The notes under the pieces were generated by a model. It was given only the letters and a program-made list of their open reading frames with translations, was not told the origin of the DNA and ran no database searches. This document shows positions 1-7,337 of a DNA stretch of 28,269 nucleotides, one piece after another. This DNA is from an uncultured Lachnospiraceae bacterium (GTDB lineage: Bacteria > Bacillota > Clostridia > Lachnospirales > Lachnospiraceae). The stretch lies in the NCBI GenBank assembly GCA_900554925.1, contig USJG01000011.1, positions 1-28,269 on the forward strand, in the 5' to 3' direction. The first letter of the stretch is position 1; each line of letters begins with the position of its first letter. A program made the translations under genes and the position numbers.

Positions 1-609
1 GGTCTCCACAACACTTTCATCGGTGCACAGCCAGTCAAAGGCAGTCTTTGCCTCCGGTATTTTTTTATTATAGGAGCCAAAGGCCATCTTATCAATCATT
101 TTCGCCACATGTTTCTGTCCCAGAAAAGCCCCCTGCACTGCTGTGATCAACTTGCAGAGCTTTACCAAAGCCCTGGGCTGGGAACCTGTTCCGCAGATGA
201 TGGCCCCCTGTATTCCCGTTCCATATCTGAAAAGATAGTTGCGCAGAATAAAGGAACCCATACTGTGTCCCAGTATCACATAAGGTACGCCTGGATATTC
301 CTCCTGGGTGAGCTTTTTTAAGCGGTGCACATCCCTGACCACTACCGTAGCAGGATCCTGTTCGCAGAAATATCCATAAATACCTCCTTCTCCTACGCTT
401 TTCCCATGTCCCAGATGATCGTCCCCGGTGACCAGTATCCCTTTTTCTCCCAGATACCGGGCCAGCTCTTCATACCGCTCAATATATTCTGCCATACCAT
501 GCACGATCTGAAGGATGCAGAACACTTTACCCTCCGGCACCCATCTGACCGCGTGAATCTTTGATTGCCCATCTCTGGAATCAAATGTAAATTCTTCCTT
601 TTTTACCAT
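1..609 (-). CDS. Alpha/beta hydrolase (lysophospholipase/monoacylglycerol lipase-like), 3' part missing
   Basis: This open frame of 203 codons starts with ATG at 609 and runs off the left edge, so the C-terminus is absent. A GGAGG ribosome site lies 5 bases before the start. The translation has the alpha/beta-hydrolase fold order: an early HGMAEYIERYEELARYL stretch (oxyanion-loop region of the lysophospholipase type), then DDHLGHGKS, then the nucleophile elbow GHSMGS, whose Ser is the expected catalytic residue. The Asp and His of the triad would lie beyond the edge. Family knowledge suggests a soluble esterase or lipase acting on small acyl esters; the substrate cannot be told. It lies 53 bases downstream of metG on the same strand and may be cotranscribed with it. 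Other serine hydrolases of the S33 type are possible. Confidence 0.8.
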   Translation of the reverse strand, partial: MVKKEEFTFDSRDGQSKIHAVRWVPEGKVFCILQIVHGMAEYIERYEELARYLGEKGILVTGDDHLGHGKSVGEGGIYGYFCEQDPATVVVRDVHRLKKLTQEEYPGVPYVILGHSMGSFILRNYLFRYGTGIQGAIICGTGSQPRALVKLCKLITAVQGAFLGQKHVAKMIDKMAFGSYNKKIPEAKTAFDWLCTDESVVET

Positions 610-662
610 TGTAGCCTCCCAATCCTTCTCTGAATTGTCTGTCACTTTCATGCAGCTTCAAC

Positions 663-2660
663 TTAACATATCTCTGCTCCCGCAGGCATCTCTCTCTCCG
701 GTGTTAAAAGAGCCAGATTCCCTTCCGCATCCTCCGCACAAAGCAGCATTCCTTCCGAAACCACTCCCGCTAAGGTGGCAGGTTTTAAGTTTACCAGCAC
801 CATGACCTTTTTACCCACCATTTCTTCTGCACTGTAATGCTGTTTGATACCTGAAACGATCTGCTTTACCTGACTGCCGATACGAACTTTAGAGCAAAGC
901 AGCTTCTTTGACTTGGGCACTTCCTCACAGGCAATGATCTCACCTACCTGAAACTGCATTTTGTCAAACAGATCATAGGTGATCTCTTCTTTTGGCTCAA
1001 TGTCGATCACATTGGCCGCCTGCTCCTTTGTTTCCCCGCTCTGATCCTTACTTTCCTCTCCGGCTGCTCTTCTTTCGGCAAACATGGCCTCAGCTTTTTC
1101 TAATACTTCCTTTACGTCCAGTCTTGCAAAAAGAATTTCCGGCTTATCCGTTACCTTATTGCCTGATGGATATTCTCCAAAAGTGTTAAGTTCTTCAAAG
1201 CCGCGAAGATTTGTATTTAATTGCTGTACAATTTTCTTTGCTGCCACCGGCATATAGGGCTCCAGTAAAGAAGCACCTATGGTGATGCTTTCTACAAGAT
1301 TGTAAAGCACAGTTGCAAGCCGGTCTTTCTTATCTTCATCTTTTGCAAGAACCCATGGTTCTGTCTCGTCAATATATTTATTGCATCGTTTAAACAGGGC
1401 AAATATCTCTGTCAATGCGTCTGCCACTCGCAGCTCTTCCATTTTGGCTGCAACCTTATTATAAGCTCCGGTTGCCACTTTTTTCAGATCATCATCCACC
1501 GTCTCCTTTACACCCTTATCAGATACCACGCCGCCAAAATATTTATTGCTCATGGAAATGGTTCTGTTTACCAGATTGCCAAGGGTATTCGCAAGATCAG
1601 AGTTGATCCTTTCAACAAGCAGTTCCCAGGAAATCGTCCCGTCGTTTTCAAAAGGCATTTCATGGAGCACAAAATAACGAACTGCGTCCACACCAAAAAA
1701 ATCCACCAGATCATCGGCATAAATTACATTTCCTTTGGACTTGCTCATCTTGCCATCGCCCTGCAACAGCCATGGATGGCCAAATACCTGCTTCGGCAGC
1801 GGTTCTCCTAAGGCCATTAAGAAAATCGGCCAGTAAATGGTATGGAAACGGATAATATCCTTTCCTATCAGATGAAGATCGGCAGGCCAAAGCTTATGGT
1901 ACTGTTCTGAGCTGTTCCCATCGCAGTCATAACCAATTCCTGTAATATAGTTGGTAAGAGCATCCAGCCATACATAAACAACATGTTTATCATCAAAGTC
2001 TACCGGGATTCCCCATTTAAAGGAGGTTCTTGACACACACAGATCCTGAAGTCCCGGCAGAAGGAAATTGTTCATCATTTCATTTTTGCGGGATACAGGC
2101 TGTATAAATTCCGGATGAGTATTGATATGCTCAATCAGTTTATCGGCGTACTTACTCATTTTAAAGAAGTATGCCTCCTCTTTGGCTGGCTTAACCTCTC
2201 TGCCGCAGTCAGGACACTTTCCATCCTTAAGCTGGGACTCTGTCCAGAAGGATTCACAGGGAGTACAGTAAAGGCCTTCATAGGAGCTTTTATAAATATC
2301 ACCCTGTTCATAAAGCTTTTTAAATATTTTCTGTACCTGCTTTTCATGGAATTCATCGGTTGTACGGATAAAACGATCATAAGAAGTATCCATTAAATCC
2401 CACAGGTTTTTAATGGTTCCTGCAACATTATCCACGAACTCCTTGGGGGTAATGCCTGCTTCCTGGGCTTTTAACTCAATCTTTTGTCCATGTTCATCTG
2501 TACCCGTCTGAAAAAAGACATCATAGCCGTCTTTCCTTTTAAATCTGGCAATACTGTCCGCCAGCACGATTTCATAACTGTTGCCGATATGGGGCTTTCC
2601 CGATGTATAGGCAATTGCTGTTGTAATATAATACTTTCCCTTATTCATTTCTCTGACCAT
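663..2660 (-). CDS. metG: Methionyl-tRNA synthetase
   Basis: Charges tRNA-Met with methionine using ATP, in the cytoplasm. The 665-residue protein shows the class I signatures HIGN (residues 24-27) and KMSKS (around 304-308). Two CxxC pairs near residue 130-150 (CTPC and CPDC) are the zinc knuckle of this family. The last ~110 residues, after a charged linker, form the EMAP/Trbp111-like tRNA-binding domain that makes many bacterial MetRS dimeric; full length is normal. Two starts are possible: ATG at 2660, with AGGA 5 bases ahead, and ATG at 2648, which matches the usual N-terminus better. A T-box leader lies directly upstream, so expression should rise when uncharged tRNA-Met accumulates. 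The identification is firm. Confidence 0.97.
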   Translation of the reverse strand: MVREMNKGKYYITTAIAYTSGKPHIGNSYEIVLADSIARFKRKDGYDVFFQTGTDEHGQKIELKAQEAGITPKEFVDNVAGTIKNLWDLMDTSYDRFIRTTDEFHEKQVQKIFKKLYEQGDIYKSSYEGLYCTPCESFWTESQLKDGKCPDCGREVKPAKEEAYFFKMSKYADKLIEHINTHPEFIQPVSRKNEMMNNFLLPGLQDLCVSRTSFKWGIPVDFDDKHVVYVWLDALTNYITGIGYDCDGNSSEQYHKLWPADLHLIGKDIIRFHTIYWPIFLMALGEPLPKQVFGHPWLLQGDGKMSKSKGNVIYADDLVDFFGVDAVRYFVLHEMPFENDGTISWELLVERINSDLANTLGNLVNRTISMSNKYFGGVVSDKGVKETVDDDLKKVATGAYNKVAAKMEELRVADALTEIFALFKRCNKYIDETEPWVLAKDEDKKDRLATVLYNLVESITIGASLLEPYMPVAAKKIVQQLNTNLRGFEELNTFGEYPSGNKVTDKPEILFARLDVKEVLEKAEAMFAERRAAGEESKDQSGETKEQAANVIDIEPKEEITYDLFDKMQFQVGEIIACEEVPKSKKLLCSKVRIGSQVKQIVSGIKQHYSAEEMVGKKVMVLVNLKPATLAGVVSEGMLLCAEDAEGNLALLTPEREMPAGAEIC

Positions 2661-2700
2661 TCCTTTCCTGCATTAATAAAACGAGAGCTTTCCTGCGAAA

Positions 2701-2736
2701 CAAAAAGCCGTCTTCCATCATATGACAGAAGACGGC
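2701..2736 (-). terminator. Intrinsic terminator of the metG T-box
   Basis: A minus-strand hairpin with arms AGCCGTCTTC and GAAGACGGCT is followed by TTTTTG. It overlaps the T-box regulatory unit and lies 41 bases before the metG start, as expected for the OFF state of a T-box. Confidence 0.9.
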
Positions 2737-2987
2737 TGAAATGCCGTGGTACCACTTCTTTTCATTTCTGCCTCACGACAGAAACCTTATCAGGTACAAA
2801 TATACCCTTCCGCTATAACAGGCGGACCTGTTGCAGTCTAACCGTTTATCATAATAACCGGGTCGGTGCGCTGCTCAGAAGCCATGTTCAGTCCATTTCC
2901 ACTCTGTTTCTCTCAGCCTGTGACGATCTGCCACCTGAAAACATTCTCTGTAAAGCTTCCCTGACTTACTCTCTTCATCATTGCTTT
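2701..2987 (-). promoter_or_regulatory. T-box riboswitch leader of metG (Met specifier)
   Basis: On the minus strand the leader carries the conserved T-box core, AAGTGGTACCACGGC, at 2743-2757, followed at once by an intrinsic terminator (2701-2736). Further upstream are the Stem I elements: a GATGAAGAGAGTAAG start, a GGTGGCAG loop, and a specifier-loop context TGAACATGGCTTCTGAGC. In that context the ATG at 2885-2883 is the expected specifier codon, so the sensed tRNA is tRNA-Met, which agrees with the downstream gene. Known mechanism: uncharged tRNA pairs with the specifier and the T-box bulge and stabilises the antiterminator. Confidence 0.93.
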
Positions 2988-2992
2988 TGACT

Positions 2993-3022
2993 ATTATATA
3001 ATATAGTGTTAGCCTATCACAA
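2993..3022 (-). promoter_or_regulatory. Probable promoter of the metG T-box transcript
   Basis: Minus-strand -35 TTGTGA (3017-3022) and a perfect -10 TATAAT (2993-2998) are separated by 18 bases. Transcription would start near 2986, just before the conserved T-box Stem I start. An alternative is TTGACA (3034-3039) with a weak extended -10 TAGGCT (3011-3016), spacing 17. Confidence 0.6.
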
Positions 3023-3062
3023 ACATTTTATGTTGTCAATTGCAATAAATCAAATCATCGCG

Positions 3063-3097
3063 AAAAGCAAAACCCCGGATGGTGGAAGCATCCGGGG
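3063..3097 (-). terminator. Intrinsic terminator of the amt-PII gene
   Basis: A perfect 8-base-pair GC-rich stem (CCCCGGAT/ATCCGGGG, 3073-3080 with 3090-3097) is followed on the minus strand by TTTTGCTTTT. It lies about 80 bases after the amt-PII stop codon. Confidence 0.85.
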
Positions 3098-3175
3098 CCT
3101 GCTCATGTATCTTACGATAAATCGCTTGATACATTCATGTATATAACTAAACTAAGGGATTAGATAAAAGCACTT

Positions 3176-4921
3176 TTATTCTACATCCTGTAATGCCGCA
3201 AAATCTTCTTCGCCGGTACGAACCTTAACAACCTTATCTACGTTGTATACGAATATCTTGCCATCTCCGATATGACCGGTATAAAGAGCTTTCTTAGCCG
3301 CTTCAATAACTGCCTCAACAGGAATCTTGCTGACAACAACTTCAACCTTAACCTTAGGCAGCAATGTTGCATCAACTTCAACACCACGATACATCTCTCC
3401 GGCGCCCTTCTGAACACCACAGCCCATAACCTGTGTTACCGTCATGCCTGTTACGCCAAGATCGTTCATTGCCTTCTTTAAGTGATCGTATCTGGACAGC
3501 TTTGCAATAATGGTAACTTTGTAAATACCTGTAGCCGGCGTAATTGGCGCTGCGACCTTTACCGCTGCATCCTTCTGCGCTGTGGAAGCCGCTTCGTAAT
3601 CTTCCGTACCAAGATCTGTATTCTCATTGACTTCCATAGTCATTGTATTTGAAATATCCATGATGCTGATGCCTGCATATGCAGAAGTGAGACCATGTTC
3701 ACTGGCATCAAGACCAACAATTTCTTCTTCCTCCGAAACCCGAAGGCCAACAGTTGCTTTAATAATAAGGAATGCAATTGTAATGGTAACTGCAGTCCAT
3801 GCCGCTACAGAAGCAAATCCCAATAATTGAAGACCTAACTGCTTAAATCCGCCGCCATAGAAAAGACCTGTTATGCTGTCATTTCCAGGGGCTGAGGTTG
3901 TTGCAAAAAGACCGACTGCTATCGTACCCCAGATACCATTTAAGCAGTGAACTGCCACAGCACCTACGGGATCGTCAATATGCAGCTTGTAATCCAATAA
4001 CCAAACGCCGAATACTACTAACAGACCTGCTACAGCACCAATGATCAGAGCACCGGTTACATCTGTAACATCACAGGAGGCTGTAATAGCGACCAGACCT
4101 GCCAAAGAAGCATTTAAGCACATGGATACATCAGGCTTGCCATATTTGATCCATGTAAAGATCATACATACTACAGTGGCAATTGCCGGAGCAACAGTAG
4201 TTGTTACAAAAACAGAACCCAACTGATCTATACTGGTACATGCAGCACCATTGAATCCATACCAGCCAAGCCATAAAATAAATACGCCGAGACATCCAAT
4301 AGGAAGATTATGTCCAGGAAAAGCATTTACTTTAGTAATCTTTCCTTCTTTATCCTTGCCAAACTTACCAATACGGGGCCCTACCAGTTTTGCACCAATC
4401 AGCGCACAGATACCGCCTACCATATGGATTGCGCAGGAACCTGCAAAATCATGGAAACCTATCTGAGCTAACCAGCCGCCGCCCCAGATCCAGTGAGCTT
4501 CAACAGGATAGATCAAAGCTGAAATAACTCCTGAATAAATACAGTAAGATAAGAATTTGGTTCTTTCAGCCATTGATCCTGAAACAATTGTTGCAGCGGT
4601 TGCACAGAACACTAAGTTAAATACGAAATTGGACCAGTCAAAGCTTTCATAGCTTGTAAAAATATCAAATCCGGGTTTTCCTATAAGGCCAACCAAATCT
4701 TCACCAAGCAGTAAGCTGAAACCGATCAGGATGAATACAACCGTACCGATACAGAAGTCCATCAGGTTTTTCATCAGGATGTTACCTGCATTTTTTGCTC
4801 TGGTAAAACCGGTTTCCACCATTGCAAAACCTGCCTGCATCCAGAATACCAATGCGGCACCTATAAGGAACCAGACACCGAACACTTCGCTGTTTACAGC
4901 ACTCATAATTTCTTCTGTCAT
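3176..4921 (-). CDS. amt: Ammonium channel (Amt) fused to a C-terminal PII (GlnB/GlnK) domain
   Basis: The 581-residue protein has two parts. Residues 1-410 are an Amt/Rh ammonium channel with about 11 membrane segments; the pore histidines are H166 (AIHMVGG) and H325 (AVHCLNG), and the family's cytosolic tail motif SEEEEIVGLDASEHG is at 396-410. After a ~55-residue Ala/Thr/Glu-rich linker, residues 467-575 form a complete PII domain: start YKVTIIAKLSRYDHL, T-loop 503-520 with YRG at 511-513, B-loop TGHIGDGKIFV at 548-558, and C-loop RTGEED. Separate PII proteins normally plug Amt trimers with the T-loop arginine (here R512) according to ATP/ADP and 2-oxoglutarate. The residue matching the uridylylated Tyr51 is Val516. 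The fusion should keep the sensor tethered to the channel. GAGGAGG lies 8 bases before the start. Confidence 0.95.
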   Translation of the reverse strand: MTEEIMSAVNSEVFGVWFLIGAALVFWMQAGFAMVETGFTRAKNAGNILMKNLMDFCIGTVVFILIGFSLLLGEDLVGLIGKPGFDIFTSYESFDWSNFVFNLVFCATAATIVSGSMAERTKFLSYCIYSGVISALIYPVEAHWIWGGGWLAQIGFHDFAGSCAIHMVGGICALIGAKLVGPRIGKFGKDKEGKITKVNAFPGHNLPIGCLGVFILWLGWYGFNGAACTSIDQLGSVFVTTTVAPAIATVVCMIFTWIKYGKPDVSMCLNASLAGLVAITASCDVTDVTGALIIGAVAGLLVVFGVWLLDYKLHIDDPVGAVAVHCLNGIWGTIAVGLFATTSAPGNDSITGLFYGGGFKQLGLQLLGFASVAAWTAVTITIAFLIIKATVGLRVSEEEEIVGLDASEHGLTSAYAGISIMDISNTMTMEVNENTDLGTEDYEAASTAQKDAAVKVAAPITPATGIYKVTIIAKLSRYDHLKKAMNDLGVTGMTVTQVMGCGVQKGAGEMYRGVEVDATLLPKVKVEVVVSKIPVEAVIEAAKKALYTGHIGDGKIFVYNVDKVVKVRTGEEDFAALQDVE

Positions 4922-5053
4922 AATCTTTCCTCCTCACATTAAAAAAAGCGAATACAAAAGTCCTGTCAACTTTACAAGCCCCTTTGCTTCGCAATTTTTA
5001 ATAAATAAATTTAAAAAGGCACTACAGTCATTCTGCAGCGCCTTCGCTTTATG
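4922..5053 (-). promoter_or_regulatory. Attenuator-like leader of amt-PII with two terminator-like hairpins
   Basis: From the predicted start near 5053, the minus-strand transcript first forms a 10-bp hairpin (5033-5042 with 5018-5027, two G-U pairs, 5-base loop) followed by TTTTT. A second, imperfect hairpin (arms 4981-4992 and 4948-4960) ends in seven T at 4941-4947, immediately before the ribosome site. The segment AAAGCGAA at 5050-5043 can pair over 8 bases with TTCGCTTT at 4952-4945, which would disrupt the second hairpin. Such mutually exclusive pairing is typical of attenuation. No known riboswitch class was recognised. Confidence 0.55.
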
Positions 5054-5059
5054 TATTGC

Positions 5060-5088
5060 ATAATACCACCCTGTTTATTCTCTGTCAA
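5060..5088 (-). promoter_or_regulatory. Strong sigma-A-type promoter for amt-PII
   Basis: Minus-strand -35 TTGACA (5083-5088) and -10 TATTAT (5060-5065) are separated by exactly 17 bases. It starts 9 bases past the end of the GNAT gene and reads into the amt-PII leader. Confidence 0.8.
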
Positions 5089-5096
5089 TACATTTT

Positions 5097-5996
5097 TTAT
5101 ATTTTTTTAATAAAAAGTTTGTAATCACGATGCGCTTCCATTACATTGCGCTCAAATTCAAACCCCAGTTTTTCCAGCAAATGCACGGAGATAGCATTTT
5201 TTTCATCGGCCAGCGCCTGTATCTTCTCAAACTCAAGTACTTCCTTCGCATACTGAAGAATCCCATTGCAGACTTCAAATCCGTACCCTTGTTTCTGATA
5301 AGATACCTCTATCAAAAAACCAAGCTCCGGAAGTTCATAGCCCTCTCTTACGCTAAGCCCCGCCCTTCCGATTACCTGCCCGGTATCTTTTAAAACAACT
5401 GTCCAAAGCCCATATCCGTAAAATCCATAGATCCGGTCAATATATGCTTTCATATATGCCAGTTCCTCATCCCGATCCTTATACAGATCCTCCATATAAA
5501 GAGTGATGGAGGGTTCCCTGTAAATCCGGTAAAATTCGTCAACATCTTCTAAAACGCTCTCTCGTACCAGCAATCTGTCTGTCTGTAAAATTTCCCAAGG
5601 CTGACCTGCAAGCCTTTGATAAACCTCCTGATAGGATTTATATTCCAACTGAAATAAATCCTCCATGCCATATTTAGCCGCTGGAAAATTTTGACTGCGG
5701 TTTTGCTCATGGTAAAGAATTACCACATATCTCCCTCTGTCTAAGAGTATCTCTGCGGCTTTCGGATCATCCGTGATAATAAGAGTTTCTTCTATATAAA
5801 TCATCCCGTTATTGCTGGTGAAGCTAATATCCTCACTGTTTTTATCACCGACAGCCTCCATTTCTTCTATTACAGAAGCTCTTCTTAAAAAAACTTCAAC
5901 ATGATTGGGATTTACTATCTTTCTGATTTCTTCAATGCGTTCTGACACAATCCCATAGTAATATTCAGACAGAAGCAGCAGAATACATTTCAGCAT
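5097..5996 (-). CDS. GNAT-family N-acetyltransferase with an unassigned N-terminal region
   Basis: The C-terminal ~160 residues match the GNAT fold of the RimJ/RimL type: TDRLLVRESVLEDVDEFYRIY at its start, GQVIGRAGL in the central strand, the acyl-CoA loop region YQKQGYGFEVCNGIL, and NAISVHLLEKLGFE near the end. It would acetylate an amino group (protein N-terminus, antibiotic or metabolite); the substrate is unknown. The first ~140 residues are not a second GNAT domain that I recognise; they contain a TDDPKAAEILLDRGRYVVIL stretch reminiscent of a small alpha/beta domain. I chose the ATG at 5996 (299 aa) because AAGGA lies 7 bases before it; an in-frame ATG at 6017 has no ribosome site. It is divergent from the cyclophilin gene. 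Confidence 0.8.
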   Translation of the reverse strand: MLKCILLLLSEYYYGIVSERIEEIRKIVNPNHVEVFLRRASVIEEMEAVGDKNSEDISFTSNNGMIYIEETLIITDDPKAAEILLDRGRYVVILYHEQNRSQNFPAAKYGMEDLFQLEYKSYQEVYQRLAGQPWEILQTDRLLVRESVLEDVDEFYRIYREPSITLYMEDLYKDRDEELAYMKAYIDRIYGFYGYGLWTVVLKDTGQVIGRAGLSVREGYELPELGFLIEVSYQKQGYGFEVCNGILQYAKEVLEFEKIQALADEKNAISVHLLEKLGFEFERNVMEAHRDYKLFIKKI

Positions 5997-6037
5997 TGTA
6001 AAGTCCTTCCACTTCATATAAAATAAATACTATAGTC

Positions 6038-6066
6038 ATTATAATACCACATAATTTAAATGGAAA
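6038..6066 (-). promoter_or_regulatory. Possible promoter of the GNAT gene in a divergent intergenic region
   Basis: The self-complementary octamer ATTATAAT at 6038-6045 offers TATAAT on both strands. On the minus strand a -35-like TTTCCA (6061-6066) lies 17 bases upstream of it. The plus-strand (cyclophilin) promoter has a -10 here but no good -35. Weak evidence. Confidence 0.3.
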
Positions 6067-6083
6067 GAAAGGAAGTTATATTT

Positions 6084-6605
6084 ATGGCTCAAAATCCTGT
6101 TGTAACATTTACAATGGAAAACGGAGATGTCATGAAAGCAGAGCTTTATCCTGATATTGCTCCTATTTCCGTAAACAACTTTATCAGTCTGATCAACAAA
6201 AACTTTTATGACGGACTGATCTTCCACCGCGTCATCCGCGGTTTTATGATTCAGGGCGGGGATCCGGAAGGCACAGGCTGCGGCGGTCCCGGATACAGCA
6301 TCAAGGGCGAGTTTTCCGCAAACGGTGTTGAAAATAATTTAAAGCATACGGAAGGCGTCCTTTCCATGGCAAGAAGCATGGCTCCTGACTCAGCAGGTTC
6401 CCAGTTCTTTATCATGCATAAAACCTCACCTCACTTAGACGGTTCCTATGCAGCTTTTGGAAAAGTTATTGAAGGGATGGAGGTTGTCAATAAAATTGCT
6501 GAAACAGCAACTGACTATTATGACCGTCCTTTAGAAGATCAGAAATTAAAGAGCGTTACAGTTGATACTTTTGGAGTAGAGTATCCGGAACCGGAGCGAT
6601 GCTAA
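6084..6605 (+). CDS. Peptidyl-prolyl cis-trans isomerase, cyclophilin type
   Basis: A cytoplasmic single-domain cyclophilin of 173 residues that catalyses proline isomerisation during folding. It has the active-site signatures FHRVIRGFMIQGGDPEGTG (Arg, Phe, Met, Gln), SMARSMAPDSAGSQFFI and LDGSYAAFGKVIEGM. The residue matching human CypA Trp121 is not Trp (TSPHLDG), as in many bacterial forms with weak cyclosporin binding. No signal peptide is visible. The ATG at 6084 is preceded by AAAGGAAG at 8 bases; the in-frame ATG at 6060 has no ribosome site. The gene is divergent from the GNAT gene and convergent with the methyltransferase operon. Its last codons lie inside the terminator hairpin. Confidence 0.95.
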   Translation: MAQNPVVTFTMENGDVMKAELYPDIAPISVNNFISLINKNFYDGLIFHRVIRGFMIQGGDPEGTGCGGPGYSIKGEFSANGVENNLKHTEGVLSMARSMAPDSAGSQFFIMHKTSPHLDGSYAAFGKVIEGMEVVNKIAETATDYYDRPLEDQKLKSVTVDTFGVEYPEPERC

Positions 6606-6628
6606 AGCATCGCTCCTATATCTTTTTT
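6593..6628 (+). terminator. Intrinsic terminator overlapping the cyclophilin stop codon
   Basis: A perfect 10-bp stem (GGAGCGATGC 6593-6602 with GCATCGCTCC 6607-6616), loop TAAA, is followed by TATATCTTTTTT. The cyclophilin TAA stop (6603-6605) is in the loop, and the convergent methyltransferase stop codon (6616-6618) touches the other arm. The T-run is only on the plus-strand side. Confidence 0.88.
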
Positions 6629-7293
6629 GCTACAACACGGACTAATCTGGGGTTTTGATCTTTATATAAGGCAAATCCTGTATTTTCTTCTTCATAAATT
6701 ATTTTGAATCCCAAATTTATCAATTTCTCCACCAATTCCTCTTTATCAATAAATCTTCTGAAATGATCATTGTAAATATATGAGTGTTTTCCAATGCATT
6801 TGCCTTTCCCATATATATCATCATTTATACTCCTTGCTTCTATAAAGAACAAGCCTTCTTTCTTTAATGCATTCCATGCATTACGGAGTGTATTTTGTTC
6901 CTGAATTTCATTGATCGCATGCAGTGTAAATCTACTATAGCAGTAGTCATACTGAACACAAAATATATCACTTTCGCCCGAAAAATCTTCACATAAAAAT
7001 CTGGTCCCTTCATAAGTATTAACCTTATTTAACATGTTTATGGCATTTTTAGATATATCTATTCCCGTAACATGGATTCCTTTGGACGCAAAAAAAAGGC
7101 TGTCTCTTCCATTACCACATCCTAATTCAATAAGATTTTTTTTACTTTCCATATATGGCATCATATCCCTTGCAAATTGACTCTCTCCATTCCCTATCGG
7201 AACCGGGTGATTGTCATAATATTGATTCCAATAATTCACATCCCTGTAAACAGAATCCTTACTTTCGATACCATTAACAATACATTTTTCCAT
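6616..7293 (-). CDS. Class I SAM-dependent methyltransferase
   Basis: A 225-residue protein with the Rossmann-type SAM-binding motif I LIELGCGNGRDSLFFASKG near residues 54-72, then motif II GIDISKNAINMLNK and later strands ending in GLFFIEARS. The closest family by pattern is the TehB/methyltransferase-25 group of small-molecule methyltransferases; the acceptor is unknown. It is the last gene of the minus-strand operon, 44 bases after the dihydrolipoyl dehydrogenase gene, with GGGAG about 9 bases before the ATG. Its place beside a sugar-acyltransferase fusion and a LicD protein suggests it methylates the same glycan or its precursor (inference). Its low GC matches the rest of the operon. Confidence 0.85.
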   Translation of the reverse strand: MEKCIVNGIESKDSVYRDVNYWNQYYDNHPVPIGNGESQFARDMMPYMESKKNLIELGCGNGRDSLFFASKGIHVTGIDISKNAINMLNKVNTYEGTRFLCEDFSGESDIFCVQYDYCYSRFTLHAINEIQEQNTLRNAWNALKKEGLFFIEARSINDDIYGKGKCIGKHSYIYNDHFRRFIDKEELVEKLINLGFKIIYEEENTGFALYKDQNPRLVRVVAKKI

Positions 7294-7337
7294 TTCCTAC
7301 TTCTCCCAAGCTCAAAGTTTCAACGCCTTAACTGTAG

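Noticed and set aside
2484..2990. Plus-strand open frame of 168 codons across the metG start and T-box leader
   Set aside because: It is antisense to metG and to a well-formed T-box; the translation has no recognisable domain and no ribosome site.
4922..5053. Confident assignment of the amt leader as an ANTAR-binding two-hairpin motif
   Set aside because: Only one of the two hairpins has a loop fitting the A1/G4 hexaloop pattern, so only a generic attenuator is claimed.
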